NCBI RefSeq assembly: GCF_010731595.1
Contig: NZ_AP022582.1
Coordinates: 2,480,001-2,544,000, forward strand
Direction: 5' to 3'
DNA: 64,000 nt
Source: Mycobacterium seoulense
GTDB taxonomy: Bacteria > Actinomycetota > Actinomycetes > Mycobacteriales > Mycobacteriaceae
Of this stretch, positions 38,192-48,085 are shown piece by piece (the stretch's first letter is position 1; every line of letters begins with the position of its first letter). Made by a program: the position numbers and the translations under genes. Under the pieces are notes generated by a model, which made no database searches, was not told the origin of the DNA, and saw nothing but the letters and a program-made list of their open reading frames with translations.

Positions 38192-38998
38192 ATGCCGATC
38201 CCCGCTCCCAGCCCGGACGCGCGCGCCGTCGTCACCGGGGCTTCGCAAAACATCGGTGAAGCCCTGGCCACCGAACTGGCCGCGCGCGGCCACAGCCTGA
38301 TCGTCACCGCGCGGCGCGAAGACCTGCTCAACGCGCTGGCCGCCCGCCTGAGCGACAAGTACCGTGTCGCGGTCGACGTGCGACCCGCCGACCTGGCCGA
38401 TCCCGGGGAACGGGCGAAACTGTGCGACGAACTGGCCGCCCGACCCATCTCGATCCTGTGCGCCAACGCGGGTACCGCGACCTTCGGCCCGGTGGCGACG
38501 CTGGACCCAGCGGTCGAAAAGGCCCAGCTGCAACTGAATGTGCTGGGCGTGCATGACCTTACGCTGGCGGTGCTGCCCGGCATGGTCGAACGCCGGGCCG
38601 GCGGCATCCTGATTTCCGGCTCCGCCGCGGGCAATTCGCCGATTCCCTACAACGCGACCTATGCGGCCACCAAGGCGTTCGCGAACACCTTCAGCGAATC
38701 GCTGCGCGGCGAACTGCGCCACTCGGGCGTGCACGTCACCCTGCTGGCGCCGGGACCGGTGCGCACCGATCTGCCCGACGACGCCGAACGGTCGCTGGTG
38801 GAGCGACTGGTGCCCGACTTCCTGTGGATCTCCACCGAGCACACCGCCCAGCTGTCGCTGGATGCGTTGGCGCGCAACAAGATGCGGGTCGTCCCGGGCC
38901 TGACGTCCAAGGCGATGTCGGTGGCCAGCGGATACGCCCCCCGCGCTATCGTCGCGCCGATCGTAGGCAGCTTCTACAAGAAGCTCGGCGGCGGCTAG
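38192..38998 (+). CDS. cmrA: Short-chain dehydrogenase, 3-oxo-mycolate reductase (Rv2509 / CmrA type)
   Basis: A 268-residue SDR protein of exactly the Rv2509 length. The NADP-binding loop is VVTGASQNIGEALATELAARG (TGxxxGxG-like), with LCANAGTATFG as the NAG motif. The catalytic set is Ser in LISGSAAGNSP and Tyr/Lys in YAATKAFANTF. Homologues in Corynebacterium and Mycobacterium reduce the 3-oxo intermediate made by Pks13 condensation to mature mycolic acid, a late cell-wall step. This assignment is by homology. The start is the ATG at 38192. It is convergent with the HerA-like gene, 3 nt apart. Confidence 0.9.
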   Translation: MPIPAPSPDARAVVTGASQNIGEALATELAARGHSLIVTARREDLLNALAARLSDKYRVAVDVRPADLADPGERAKLCDELAARPISILCANAGTATFGPVATLDPAVEKAQLQLNVLGVHDLTLAVLPGMVERRAGGILISGSAAGNSPIPYNATYAATKAFANTFSESLRGELRHSGVHVTLLAPGPVRTDLPDDAERSLVERLVPDFLWISTEHTAQLSLDALARNKMRVVPGLTSKAMSVASGYAPRAIVAPIVGSFYKKLGGG

Positions 38999-39001
38999 CC
39001 G

Positions 39002-40573
39002 TTATTTGCGGCGCCGCCGGCCGCTGCCGAACAAGTTTTTCGTGATTTCGCGTATCGCCGTGTTGATGCCGCTTTTCACGGTGGGGTTGTTCAGCACTTC
39101 CTCCCACTTCGCGGGCCCCTGTGGCTCCGCGGGTTGCGGCATCGGCGGAGGCGGCTCGTTCGGCGGAACCGGCGGATAGTCGGACTGGGCCTGCGGCGTG
39201 GGCGCGGGCTCGGCTTGTCCGTCGCGGGGGACGGCCTGCGGCTGCGCCGATCGTTGAACCGTTTGGCCGTACTTGCCTTGCAGCGGACTGTCTTTCGCGG
39301 CCTGCGCGATCGCGTCGGTGCCGATCGAGGCCATCAGCGACCGCGGCACCCGCATGCGGGTCCACGCGACGGGCGTGGGTGCGCCGTTCTCGGACAGCAC
39401 CGTGACGACCGCCTCACCGATGCCCAGCGAGGTCAACGCCGATTCCAGGTCGTAGACATCGGTTTTCGGGTACGTCCGCACCGTCTTGCTCAACGCCTGC
39501 TGATCGTCGGGGGTGAATGCCCGCAACGCGTGCTGGATTCGGGCACCCAGCTGGGAAAGCACGTCGTTGGGCAGGTCGGTGGGCAACTGCGTGCAGAAGA
39601 ACACCCCGACGCCCTTGGAACGAATCAGCTTGACGGTTTGCTCGACCTGCTCGAGGAACGCTTTCGATGCGTCGGCGAACAACAGGTGCGCCTCGTCGAA
39701 GAAGAAGACCAGCTTCGGTTTGTCGACGTCACCGACTTCGGGCAGCACCGCGAACAAATCGGCGAGCACCCACATCAGGAACGTGGAGAAGATGACCGGA
39801 CGCAGCGACTGACCGCTGAACTCGAGCAGGGAAATGATGCCGTGCCCTTGGCCATCGACGCGCAGCAGATCCTGGGGATCGAGCTTCGGCTCGCCGAAAA
39901 ACGTATCTCCGCCCTCGGCAGCGAGATTCACCAGCGCCCGCAGGATCACGCCGGCCGTCGTCGACGACACCCCGCCCAGGTCTTTCAGATCGGCCTTGCC
40001 CTCGTCGCTTGCCAGGTGGCTGATGACGCCGCGCAGATCGTCCAGGGTGACCAGCGGCCGGTTGGCGTCCTTGGCCCAGTGGAAGATCAGACCCAGCGTC
40101 GACTCTTGAGTAGCGTTGAGCCCCAACACCTTCGACAGCAGAACCGGACCGAAGCTGGCCACCGTCGCGCGCACCGGCACACCCACTCCCCCGGTGCCCA
40201 GCGACAAGAACTCGACCGGGAATCCGGTCGCCGCCCAGTCGTCGCCCGTGTCTTTGGCTCGCGCGGCGGTCTTGTCGTTGGCCTCGCCCGGCCGGGCCAG
40301 ACCCGAGAGGTCGCCCTTGACGTCGGCCATCATCACCGCAACGCCCGCCGCGCTGAGTTGTTCGGCGATCAGCTGCAGCGTCTTGGTCTTGCCGGTTCCG
40401 GTCGCACCGGCCACCAGACCGTGGCGGTTGATCGTGGCCAGCGGGATGCGAATCTGCGCCGTCGGGTCGGCTACCCCGTCGACGACGACGGTGCCCAATT
40501 CGAGTGCCCGCCCGTCGACGGCGTAGCCGTTCGCGATCCGGCGCGCGGGCGTCTCCGCCGATTCGGTGCTCAT
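39002..40573 (-). CDS. HerA/DUF853-type ATPase (Rv2510c type)
   Basis: A 523-residue P-loop ATPase. Walker A is [16 protein letters not shown] near residue 58; Walker B is [13 protein letters not shown] near 290, followed by the sensor [15 protein letters not shown]. The family (DUF853, YjgR-like) is related to HerA/FtsK DNA translocases, but a specific role is unproven. The C-terminal 110 residues are Pro/Gln rich ([15 protein letters not shown]), likely disordered, and end in the basic RRRRK. The ATG at 40573 is chosen because [13 protein letters not shown] starts the conserved part; the frame is open for another 124 codons. It is divergent from orn. Confidence 0.85.
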   Translation of the reverse strand: MSTESAETPARRIANGYAVDGRALELGTVVVDGVADPTAQIRIPLATINRHGLVAGATGTGKTKTLQLIAEQLSAAGVAVMMADVKGDLSGLARPGEANDKTAARAKDTGDDWAATGFPVEFLSLGTGGVGVPVRATVASFGPVLLSKVLGLNATQESTLGLIFHWAKDANRPLVTLDDLRGVISHLASDEGKADLKDLGGVSSTTAGVILRALVNLAAEGGDTFFGEPKLDPQDLLRVDGQGHGIISLLEFSGQSLRPVIFSTFLMWVLADLFAVLPEVGDVDKPKLVFFFDEAHLLFADASKAFLEQVEQTVKLIRSKGVGVFFCTQLPTDLPNDVLSQLGARIQHALRAFTPDDQQALSKTVRTYPKTDVYDLESALTSLGIGEAVVTVLSENGAPTPVAWTRMRVPRSLMASIGTDAIAQAAKDSPLQGKYGQTVQRSAQPQAVPRDGQAEPAPTPQAQSDYPPVPPNEPPPPMPQPAEPQGPAKWEEVLNNPTVKSGINTAIREITKNLFGSGRRRRK

Positions 40574-40691
40574 CGTGCTGCGCCCCCGTTCCAGTGGTTC
40601 GGCATGCGGTCCGGCAACGCTCACACTACTTCTCCGGCGGAGTCGGGGGCGACGGGCGCCGTCAGCGGCACGTGGGCCTAGTCTGAGCGCT

Positions 40692-41339
40692 GTGCGTGAC
40701 GAATTGGTGTGGATCGACTGCGAGATGACCGGGCTGGACCTCGGCTCGGACAAGTTGATCGAGATCGCGGCCCTGGTCACCGACGCCGATTTGAACGTTC
40801 TGGGCGACGGCGTCGACGTGGTGATCCACGCCGACGACGCGGCGCTGTCGTCGATGATCGACGTCGTCACCGAAATGCACACGCGTTCAGGGTTGATCGA
40901 AGAGGTGCGGGCGTCCACCGTCGACCTGGCGACCGCCGAGGCCATGGTGCTCGATTACGTCGGCAAGCACGTCAAGCAACCCAAGACGGCGCCGCTGGCG
41001 GGCAATTCCATCGCCACCGACCGCGCGTTCATCGCCCGCGACATGCCCGCGCTGGACTCGTTCCTGCACTACCGGATGATCGATGTGAGCTCGATCAAGG
41101 AGCTCTGCCGGCGCTGGTATCCGCGGATCTACTTCGGCCAGCCGGTCAAGGGGCTCACGCACCGGGCCCTGGCGGACATTCACGAATCCATTCGCGAGCT
41201 GCGCTTCTACCGCCGTACCGCCTTCGTCGCGCCGCCGGGGCCCTCTACCAGCGAGATCGAGGCCGTCGTCGCCGATCTGGACGGCGACGGCGACGCCCCG
41301 AACGAAATCGATTCGGCCGCCGAGCCACCGACCGGCTAG
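40692..41339 (+). CDS. orn: Oligoribonuclease Orn
   Basis: A 215-residue DEDDh 3'-5' exonuclease that degrades di- to pentaribonucleotides, including pGpG from cyclic di-GMP turnover. The catalytic residues are in [15 protein letters not shown] (DxE), [17 protein letters not shown] (second Asp) and [11 protein letters not shown] (His and last Asp). The GTG start at 40692 ([12 protein letters not shown]) gives the 215 residues of Rv2511. The C-terminal 25 residues are acidic and variable. tRNA-His follows 45 nt downstream on the same strand, as in M. tuberculosis. There is a 118-nt divergent gap to the HerA-like gene. Confidence 0.96.
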   Translation: MRDELVWIDCEMTGLDLGSDKLIEIAALVTDADLNVLGDGVDVVIHADDAALSSMIDVVTEMHTRSGLIEEVRASTVDLATAEAMVLDYVGKHVKQPKTAPLAGNSIATDRAFIARDMPALDSFLHYRMIDVSSIKELCRRWYPRIYFGQPVKGLTHRALADIHESIRELRFYRRTAFVAPPGPSTSEIEAVVADLDGDGDAPNEIDSAAEPPTG

Positions 41340-41384
41340 TATCGACGTCGCCGCTCGTTGGCCTCGAGGCCGGCCGGCGGCGAT

Positions 41385-41458
41385 GGTGGCTGTAGTTCAG
41401 CTGGTAGAGCACCAGGTTGTGATCCTGGGTGTCGCGGGTTCGAGTCCCGTCAGCCACC
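41385..41458 (+). tRNA. tRNA-His (anticodon GTG)
   Basis: The acceptor stem pairs GTGGCTG with CAGCCAC. The extra 5' G (-1) at 41385 pairs with C73 at 41458, the identity element of histidine tRNA. The anticodon loop TTGTGAT gives GTG within the stem CCAGG/CCTGG, and the T arm is TTCGAGT. CCA is not encoded and must be added after transcription. It follows orn, conserved as hisT in M. tuberculosis. Confidence 0.95.
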
Positions 41459-41577
41459 CCGATAGGCGGGACGGCGCTTGCCGTTCCGGACCGCCCGCGA
41501 AGGCCCCGTTGTTGTGCTGATCGTCACGACCGGTGGTTCTCGACCGACGGACTGGCGAAAGGTCGGCTGACCGCGCG

Positions 41578-42774
41578 TCAGGTGTTGGCGTTGCCCGCTT
41601 TCCATTGCGGCCAGGGGACGTTCCAGTCGCCCAGCCCCTCGGTGCCCGGCAGCGTCGGCCCCACGGTGTTGATCACCTCGACGATGTCGCCGCTCTTGCT
41701 GTGGTCGTAGAACCACTCGGCGTTGCTGGGACTCACGTTCAAGCACCCGTGGCTGGTGTTGGTGTGGCCCTGGGCGCCGACCGACCACGGCGCGGAGTGC
41801 ACGAAGACGCCGCTATATGACATCTGGGTGGCCCAGTCGACTTCCGTGCGATATCCGTTGGGCGAGTTGACCGGAACGCCGTAGGTCGACGAGTCCATGA
41901 TGATGTGCTTGAACCGGCCGCCGACGATGTAGAACCCGTTGTCGGTCGGTGTGCTGTCCTTGCCCATCGACGTCGGCATCGTCCTGACCACTTCGCCGTT
42001 CACGCGCACGGTCACCGTCTTGGTGGTGTCGTCGGCCGTCGAAATGACCTCGTCACCAATGGTGAAGTGCGTCTTGACGCTGTCCTCGCCGAACATTCCG
42101 TCGCCCAGGTCCACGCCGTAGGTGTTGACCGCCACATCGATGACCGTTCCCGATTTCCAGAAATGCTCTGGGCGCCAGCGCACTTCGCGGTTGTTGAGCC
42201 AGTAGAACGCACCCTCGACGGGCGGGTTGGTGGTGATGGTGATGGCTTTCTGCGCCGCGGCGCGGTCCGCGATGTTCTCGTCGAACCGGATCGCCACCGG
42301 CTGGCCGACGCCGACAACCTCGCCGTCGCCCGGATAGACGTAGGGCATGGTCAGGTGGGCGGGGGAACTGGTCTGGAAGGTCATCTGCCGATTCGCCGCG
42401 CCACCCATGCCCAGCGCTTTGGCGCTCAAGGTGTAGCGCCTGTTGTAGCCGAGCTGCTCGGTGGTCGACCAGCGCAGTCCGTCGGGGCTGAGCTGTCCGC
42501 TGATCGACTTGCCGTTCTCGTTGACCATGGTGACCGACGCGAGGACCCCGTCGGCCACGCTGACCGTCACGGGCGCGTCCACGGTGACGCCGACGGCGCC
42601 GTCGGTCACCGAGGCGGTGAGCTTGGGGACGAGCAGATCGGCAAATGGAGTGCCCTTGTCGAAGATGACCTTCGCCGGTGCGGCGGTGTGGCCGCCGCCG
42701 CAGGCAACGCCGAACACAGCAAGCGAAGCGATCGCGGCAGCCAGCCACGATCGTCGTTTGCGCAAAGGCGTCAT
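41578..42774 (-). CDS. ldtB: L,D-transpeptidase LdtB (LdtMt2 type), lipoprotein
   Basis: A 398-residue cell-wall enzyme that makes 3-3 cross-links in peptidoglycan. The signal peptide [20 protein letters not shown] ends with a lipobox (FGVAC), so Cys25 is the lipid anchor. Two Ig-like domains follow (about 50-140 and 145-250). The YkuD catalytic domain covers about 250-390 with [18 protein letters not shown], where the Cys is the nucleophile and the preceding His the general base. The start is the ATG at 42774, preceded by GGAAGG at 7 nt; the ATG five codons earlier overlaps that site. It corresponds to Rv2518c and resists most beta-lactams except carbapenems. Confidence 0.95.
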   Translation of the reverse strand: MTPLRKRRSWLAAAIASLAVFGVACGGGHTAAPAKVIFDKGTPFADLLVPKLTASVTDGAVGVTVDAPVTVSVADGVLASVTMVNENGKSISGQLSPDGLRWSTTEQLGYNRRYTLSAKALGMGGAANRQMTFQTSSPAHLTMPYVYPGDGEVVGVGQPVAIRFDENIADRAAAQKAITITTNPPVEGAFYWLNNREVRWRPEHFWKSGTVIDVAVNTYGVDLGDGMFGEDSVKTHFTIGDEVISTADDTTKTVTVRVNGEVVRTMPTSMGKDSTPTDNGFYIVGGRFKHIIMDSSTYGVPVNSPNGYRTEVDWATQMSYSGVFVHSAPWSVGAQGHTNTSHGCLNVSPSNAEWFYDHSKSGDIVEVINTVGPTLPGTEGLGDWNVPWPQWKAGNANT

Positions 42775-43034
42775 CGAGTGACCTTCCATGAAATTCGACG
42801 TAGTTGGTCACCGCTGACCAGAAACAGTGCATGCATTGTAATGGGTTTTGGGCGCGCGCATGCCGGCCTCAGCCGGTCCGCGATCAGGTGTTTCGGGGCC
42901 GACCTCGGAGCGCCCGGCGGCCGGGCTCGTGTCCCTGCCCACGCGGCGCTGGGGCCTATCCTGGACGGGATCCGGGATTTCACACCGCGGCAGGACGCCT
43001 GTTATTGTCGCGTACGCGGTCTCGGCCGTCGCAA

Positions 43035-43293
<259 letters not shown>

Positions 43294-43305
43294 CTACTGG
43301 TAGCC

Positions 43306-43329
43306 CTTACTAGTATTGTCTACAGTAAG
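43306..43329. promoter_or_regulatory. Putative TetR operator upstream of the DapB-like gene
   Basis: Six-base arms CTTACT (43306-43311) and AGTAAG (43324-43329) form an inverted repeat with a 12-nt spacer in an AT-richer stretch, 82 nt before the GTG start of the DapB-like gene. A TetR gene is present at the other end of that gene. The size fits a TetR site; binding is a guess. Confidence 0.4.
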
Positions 43330-43411
43330 CGGCGACCTGATGTGTCGGTAACCGTGCCCATCGATCGAGATGATTTGGCCTGACACCCGCCAACGCCTGA
43401 GAGGCCACCCT

Positions 43412-44530
43412 GTGAGTTCATCCAATGGCCCTGCGACCGCCAAGCATCGCGTGGTTCACGTCGGCACCGGCATGACGGGAAGCGCGGCCCTACGCGCCAT
43501 CATCGACGACCCCGCTCTCGACCTGATCGCGGTCAAGGTGTCGTCGCCATCGAAGATCGGCATGGATGCCGGTCAGTTGTGCGGGCGCCCCGATGTAGGC
43601 GTCGCGGCGACAGGCGACGTGGCGGCAGTTCTGGATGCGAAGCCGGATTGCGTCGCCTATTGCGCGACAGCAGTAAGACGTGAAGACGAGGTGATCGCCG
43701 ACATTGTCGGCTACCTGGAAGCCGGCATCAACGTCGTCACGATCTCCGCGATCCCGATGGTCTATCCGAAAGCAGCCCCGGCGAAATGGCGCGATCCGAT
43801 CGAACACGCGGCACGGCAGGGCAACGCAACATTTTATGCGACCGGATGCGAACCCGGTTTCGTGAGCCTGAACCTGCCGACCGCGTTGCTGGCCGGTGCC
43901 GGTGTGATCGACTCCTACCGCATGGACGAGTACGCCCTCGACCTCGACTTGGCCTACCCGATCTGGGAAGTCCTTCATGAGTCGATGGGATTCGGCAAAC
44001 ACGACGGGCACGTTCCCATCCGCATCGCGGTGGGCAAGGTGAACAACGACTGGGAACCCGTCGTGCGCTACATCGCCGACACGCTGTCCGTTGAGGTCGA
44101 AAAGGTGGCACTGGACTGGGAGACGATCCTCGCCCCTCATGACCTCGACACCGCACTCGGCGTGATCCCGAAGGACACGATCTGCGCCCATCGCTGGCAG
44201 CTTTCCGCGATGTGCGACGAGCGGCCCGTCGTGTCGGTTCAATACTTCGCGACAGTGACTTCCACGCCGTGGCCCGATACCTGGCCGCGTCCGGCTCAAT
44301 CCGGCAAGGGCGGAATGGTCTTCCGCATCGAAGGCTCGCCCAACATGACCCTTGACCTCCGTCTCGACGCCGCAACGGGCGACGCCACCAACCCCGGCGT
44401 CGCCGCAACGGCGATGGCGGCGATCAACGCGATACCGGCTGTCATTGAAGCTGCGCCCGGACTCCTGCCCGCGCCACTGGCCGGTCCGGCGATCGTCACT
44501 CGGCAAACCCGTCGCAGCGCAGCGACTTAG
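43412..44530 (+). CDS. DapB-like NAD(P)-dependent dehydrogenase (dihydrodipicolinate reductase N-terminal domain)
   Basis: A 372-residue oxidoreductase. The N-terminus HRVVHVGTGMTGSAALRAII is a Rossmann GxGxxG segment, and residues 10-150 match the DapB_N-type fold seen in 2,4-diaminopentanoate dehydrogenase and similar enzymes. The C-terminal part has an unrecognised domain with FYATGCEPGFVSLNLP and DEYALDLDLAYPIWEV. It probably oxidises or reduces an amino-acid or keto-acid like substrate; no exact reaction can be given. GTG at 43412 has GAGAGG about 6 nt upstream and fits the family start better than the open ATG at 43370. The last 4 bases overlap the convergent TetR gene. It lies within the island after tRNA-Lys. 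Confidence 0.75.
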   Translation: MSSSNGPATAKHRVVHVGTGMTGSAALRAIIDDPALDLIAVKVSSPSKIGMDAGQLCGRPDVGVAATGDVAAVLDAKPDCVAYCATAVRREDEVIADIVGYLEAGINVVTISAIPMVYPKAAPAKWRDPIEHAARQGNATFYATGCEPGFVSLNLPTALLAGAGVIDSYRMDEYALDLDLAYPIWEVLHESMGFGKHDGHVPIRIAVGKVNNDWEPVVRYIADTLSVEVEKVALDWETILAPHDLDTALGVIPKDTICAHRWQLSAMCDERPVVSVQYFATVTSTPWPDTWPRPAQSGKGGMVFRIEGSPNMTLDLRLDAATGDATNPGVAATAMAAINAIPAVIEAAPGLLPAPLAGPAIVTRQTRRSAAT

Positions 44531-45213
44531 CCCACCCCCCGGTCCCCGGCGTCAGCCAGGACGGACGTGAGAAGAAGCTCGAACGCTCGATCATCGTGGG
44601 ACAGTGCGGCATCGACGAATCCACCGTCATCGTCGATTCCCACGTTGCCCGCTGTGCCGTGCTTCTGCGCCAACCTTGCGAGAAGGACCGAACCCCGGAC
44701 CAGAACCGAAACCGCCGAGTAGGTTTCCAGGGCATCTCGCCGATCCAGACCGGCTTCGATCATGCTGGCGATCGCCTTATCCATCTCCTGTGCGCCAAGC
44801 CGCCGCGCCATCGGACTCAGCGCCCCGCGGATCAATATCAAGTCGGTCAGCACTGGATTGCCGAGGAACGTCTGCCGCACCCCACGCGCATGCGCCATCA
44901 ACGACTCACGCCAATCAGCCGACTCAACAAACGAGGGCAACCCGCTGCGCCGCAACGCACGATCGGTCATGGCGTCAAGAAGCGCCGACTTATTGCGGAC
45001 ATGCCAGTAGATGCTCGTCACCCCGACGCCCAGCAACTTGGCGACCAAGGGAATACTCACCTCGTCGACAGACGACTCCTCGGCCAGCGCGAAGGCGGCT
45101 TCGACGATGGTGTCCGCGGTCAGCGTGCCTCGCGCCTGGCGGCCCGACTGCCGCCGTGACGTCGAACGCGGCACTCCCACGCCTACCTCCACACCGGCAT
45201 CAACATCTGGCAC
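44527..45213 (-). CDS. TetR-family transcriptional regulator
   Basis: A 228-residue TetR regulator. The helix-turn-helix is near residues 32-75: TLTADTIVEAAFALAEESSV and PLVAKLLGVGVTSIYWHVRNK. The rest resembles the TetR_C helical domain (GLDRRDALETYSAVSVLVRG). It is convergent with the DapB-like dehydrogenase and overlaps it by 4 nt, so the two probably arrived together and the regulator likely controls that gene through the inverted repeat at 43306. The Arg/Gly-rich N-terminal extension of about 30 residues is unusual, and the true start could be internal. Confidence 0.85.
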   Translation of the reverse strand: MPDVDAGVEVGVGVPRSTSRRQSGRQARGTLTADTIVEAAFALAEESSVDEVSIPLVAKLLGVGVTSIYWHVRNKSALLDAMTDRALRRSGLPSFVESADWRESLMAHARGVRQTFLGNPVLTDLILIRGALSPMARRLGAQEMDKAIASMIEAGLDRRDALETYSAVSVLVRGSVLLARLAQKHGTAGNVGIDDDGGFVDAALSHDDRAFELLLTSVLADAGDRGVG

Positions 45214-45584
45214 TGGTCAGTTTTTCATCCGGAGTCGCCAACACGCGGTAGACCGCCGGTGGGAGCGTTTTCCACAGCCTGACTGTACGCATTGGTGTAC
45301 ATGTTCGGGCACGGCTCGTCGTCCATGCCGGACCAGCTCACCACGGCGCCGACAGAGAAAGCTGGGGCCGAGCTGCGGTGTCAGACTCGCCGCATGTCCG
45401 CACCTTCTATTGGCCAGGCCCGCGGTGATCGTTGTCAGGAACGGGATGTCGTCCGCGCAATGTCATGTGGAAAGCAGAGCGAGGTTGACTTGCATCTGAC
45501 ACGGCGGGGAACCGTGTGGCGGTATCCGCAACAGTCGCGTTAACCCGGTAAGCATGTCGACCGTCGCCCGTCCGTGAATGGCGA
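45214..45584. other. Intergenic stretch between the TetR gene and a membrane-protein gene
   Basis: 371 nt without a supported gene. Only short frames exist, without ribosome-binding sites or recognisable protein sequence. The base composition is slightly less GC than neighbours around 45400-45540. I see no repeat or clear terminator; it is likely the TetR promoter region plus decayed DNA. Confidence 0.5.
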
Positions 45585-46379
45585 CTACGCCGGTGCGGCC
45601 GAGAGGGCTTGGATGACCGCGTTGAGGGGCTCGGGCGACGTCGCAGTGTCGCCGATATACGGGTGGGCGAGCTCCAAGACGAGGAATAGGTCGGTGGCCA
45701 GCAGCACGCCCACGGTCGCGACCAGCGCGTAGTGAATGGCGGGGTTCTCGACGCTGTAAATAATGACGCAACCAAGGACCAGCCCGCTGAGCAGGAAGAA
45801 AACGATCCACATCGACGAGGGCAGCCCGTTTGCAGTGCGGGCGCGGATCATCCGGTCTGTCCGTGCCTGACTGATCTTGTTGAGGGAATCGAATGACGTA
45901 GCGAGGAAAGTCTTTTGGGTATCGGTGCGCGGCTGAACTTGCTCATACGTGGTGCGAAGGCGTTGCAGCGCTTGGCCGGCCGCGGGGTAGGCGTGGCCGT
46001 TGGCGGCCATCGGCCACTCGGTTGCGGCCGCGCGTTCATAGTCCAGCAACGCCTGGCGGACGCGGTCGCTGTCAGCCTTGTCGAACACGGCTAGGTCGTT
46101 GGCCATCTGTACCCCCGTTGTGCCCTCAGCCCGCATCGCGTCGTCCGCAGTATTGTCCTGACCCCACATCGCGGTAACGATGAAACCCGTGTAGAACGCG
46201 TACACGAATCCGACCAGCAAGAAGGCGAACTGCGTCACCTCGCTGCGCTCGTCCCCCCGCAGGCCGGGGAACCGACGCCGAACATACGCCAGGACGAGCA
46301 CCGCCACACCCGCGATGAGGACGTTGAGCCCGACCAACAGCAACCACGACGGGACATTGCTCACGATCCAACCACTCAC
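45585..46379 (-). CDS. DUF4239-like (bestrophin-related) membrane protein
   Basis: A 264-residue membrane protein. Two helices near the N-terminus (SWLLLVGLNVLIAGVAVLVL and FAFLLVGFVYAFYTGFIVTAM) precede a soluble loop of about 110 residues (MANDLAVFDKADSDRVRQALLDYERAAATEWPM as part). Two further helices close the protein (MWIVFFLLSGLVLGCVIIYS and YALVATVGVLLATDLFLVLE). This 2+2 arrangement with ELAHPYIGD at the end is typical of DUF4239 proteins. Function is unknown; channel activity is only suggested by distant relatives. The GTG at 46379 has GAGGAG 8 nt upstream; the frame is open for 99 more codons but without a membrane-like start. Confidence 0.75.
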   Translation of the reverse strand: MSGWIVSNVPSWLLLVGLNVLIAGVAVLVLAYVRRRFPGLRGDERSEVTQFAFLLVGFVYAFYTGFIVTAMWGQDNTADDAMRAEGTTGVQMANDLAVFDKADSDRVRQALLDYERAAATEWPMAANGHAYPAAGQALQRLRTTYEQVQPRTDTQKTFLATSFDSLNKISQARTDRMIRARTANGLPSSMWIVFFLLSGLVLGCVIIYSVENPAIHYALVATVGVLLATDLFLVLELAHPYIGDTATSPEPLNAVIQALSAAPA

Positions 46380-46759
46380 AAGCCACACTCCTCGAGAGCG
46401 TCCGGAAACCCCGCGGAGGGGATGCAAAGGGGCCGGTCGTGGATACGCGGCCGGCCGTTCGACTCTAGGCGCATGTCCGCATCGCGACGTCCACTTCGCC
46501 ACTTTCTGGTCGGTTTCGGCTTTTGCTGAAAACAACCCGTCGAGCCGTCTAGCGTCGGTAGTGCCCCTCAATGGAAGGTGACGTGGCGAACGGGGCGAAA
46601 CCTTCGACGGCACACCGAGTGGCGAAGCATCCCAACGTGATCGCCACCGGGTTGATCGTCGTGGCGCGACGTCCATCCCCAGAATGTTGATCTTCCAGCG
46701 CGGCTGCAGACCGAGACCTCAGACGCCGATCTCTTCGCGGCGAGTTCAGGAGTGACCGA
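46380..46759. other. Intergenic stretch with a short orphan frame
   Basis: 380 nt without a firm gene. It contains the RBS-led short frame at 46583-46690, listed separately. The final part before 46760 lacks a strong ribosome-binding site for the FAD oxidase (AGGAGTGACCG lies 7-15 nt upstream and may serve). No repeat is visible. Confidence 0.5.
46583..46690 (+). pseudogene. Possible truncated 5' end of a membrane-protein gene (35 codons)
   Basis: A GTG with GGAAGG four nucleotides upstream opens VANGAKPSTAHRVAKHPN followed by VIATGLIVVA. This looks like the cytoplasmic start and half of a first transmembrane helix. The frame then becomes RRPSPEC and stops. It could be the 5' fragment of a membrane-protein gene cut off by a deletion. 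The evidence is only the RBS and the hydrophobic run, so this is a weak call. Confidence 0.3.
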
Positions 46760-48085
46760 ATGACCAGCAGGCTGACGGGTGAGGTGGTGCGCGCGGGCGA
46801 TCCCGGGTACGAGGCGGCGCGGGTGGGCTGGAATCGCCTGTATTCACGCTATCCCGAGGCAATCGTGTTCTGCGCCAACGCACGGGACGTGGTCAACGCG
46901 GTCGAGTGGGCACGCGAGGAGGGCATCGCCCTGCGAGCCCGCAGCGGGCGCCACAGCCTTGATGGCTGGTCCTCGATCGACGGCGGCCTGGTTGTCGACG
47001 TCAGTCGCATGAAGACCGTCACGATCGACGAGACGGCGCGGACGGCGACGGTCGGCACCGGGCTCACGCAGCAAGAGATCGTCCCGGCGCTCGGGCAGCG
47101 CGGCTTCGTCATTCCGACGGGTTCGGAGGGGGGCGTCGGACTCGGCGGTGTGGTTCTCGGCGGAGGCTTCGGATTACTCACTCGCAGTTTGGGATTGGCG
47201 TCCGACAACCTGCTCGCGGCCGAGATGGTGGTGGCCGACGGCCCACGCTCGGCGAAGGTTGTCGAAGCCGCCGAGCACAGTAACGCCGACCTGCTGTGGG
47301 CGTGCCGCGGCGGAGGCGGCGGCAACTTCGGGATCGCCACGTCCTACACGCTGAAGTTGCACAAGCTCTCGCGGGTCGACTTCGCAATCGTCAGGTGGGC
47401 CGGTCTCGGCGATCTGGGCGCGATACTTCGCACCTGGCAGCGTGACGCGCCGGTCGCCGACGAGCGCCTGACCAGTGCGCTCGAGGCGGGCTCCGCCGCG
47501 GTCGAGCTCAAGGCGGTGCTGCACGGCGGCTCACGCGACAAACTGGACGCCGAGTTGCGTTCCCTACTGGCGATCGGCAAGCCCGAGGTGACCTACACGA
47601 ACGAGGCCTGGCCGACCATCTACAAAAACCTCGACAGGGCAGCGGATCTACCGTTCTGGAAGTTCTACTCTCAGTTCGTCACTCGCCCATTGCCCGACGA
47701 GGCGATCGACCTGGTCGTTCGCTTCATGGCGAACGCGCCCAGCGCGTCGAGCAACTTCTTCTGTTCGAGCTTCGGCGGGGCCGTGCGCCACGCCCCGCCC
47801 GGTGGGTCGCCGTTCCCGCACCGTGAAGCGCTGTTCTACTGCGAGCCGGGCGCGGCCTGGGACGATCCCGCGCTGAACTCGAAGGCTCTGGGCTGGGCGG
47901 TCGACTTCTGGCGCGCACTGCGCCCCTTCGGCAACGGCGCCTACGTCAACGTGCCCAATGCTCCCGCATCCGATTGGGAGCGTGAGTATTACGGCCCCAA
48001 CTGCGAACGGCTACGCGAGGTGAAAGCCAAATACGACCCCTCGAACGTTTTCTGCTTCGAGCAATCCGTGCCTCCCCCGGGCTGA
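46760..48085 (+). CDS. FAD-linked oxidase, berberine-bridge-enzyme (BBE) type
   Basis: A 441-residue PCMH-type flavoprotein. The N-terminal FAD domain holds LRARSGRHSLDGWSSIDGGL, where the His is the usual 8-alpha-linked FAD site, and VGTGLTQQEIVPAL. The central substrate domain contains ADLLWACRGGGGGNFGIATSY. The C-terminal BBE motif is REYYGPNCERLREVKAKYDPSNVF. Bicovalent enzymes of this group have a second link through Cys in a GxCPxVGxGG segment; here the place reads IPTGSEGGVGLGG, so the flavin should be attached only once. It oxidises an alcohol or sugar with oxygen or another acceptor; the substrate is unknown. There is no signal peptide. Confidence 0.88.
   Translation: MTSRLTGEVVRAGDPGYEAARVGWNRLYSRYPEAIVFCANARDVVNAVEWAREEGIALRARSGRHSLDGWSSIDGGLVVDVSRMKTVTIDETARTATVGTGLTQQEIVPALGQRGFVIPTGSEGGVGLGGVVLGGGFGLLTRSLGLASDNLLAAEMVVADGPRSAKVVEAAEHSNADLLWACRGGGGGNFGIATSYTLKLHKLSRVDFAIVRWAGLGDLGAILRTWQRDAPVADERLTSALEAGSAAVELKAVLHGGSRDKLDAELRSLLAIGKPEVTYTNEAWPTIYKNLDRAADLPFWKFYSQFVTRPLPDEAIDLVVRFMANAPSASSNFFCSSFGGAVRHAPPGGSPFPHREALFYCEPGAAWDDPALNSKALGWAVDFWRALRPFGNGAYVNVPNAPASDWEREYYGPNCERLREVKAKYDPSNVFCFEQSVPPPG

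Noticed and set aside
45214..45584. A hidden gene or decayed gene in the gap next to TetR
   Set aside because: I looked through the possible frames and found no continuous recognisable protein sequence, ribosome-binding site or repeat.
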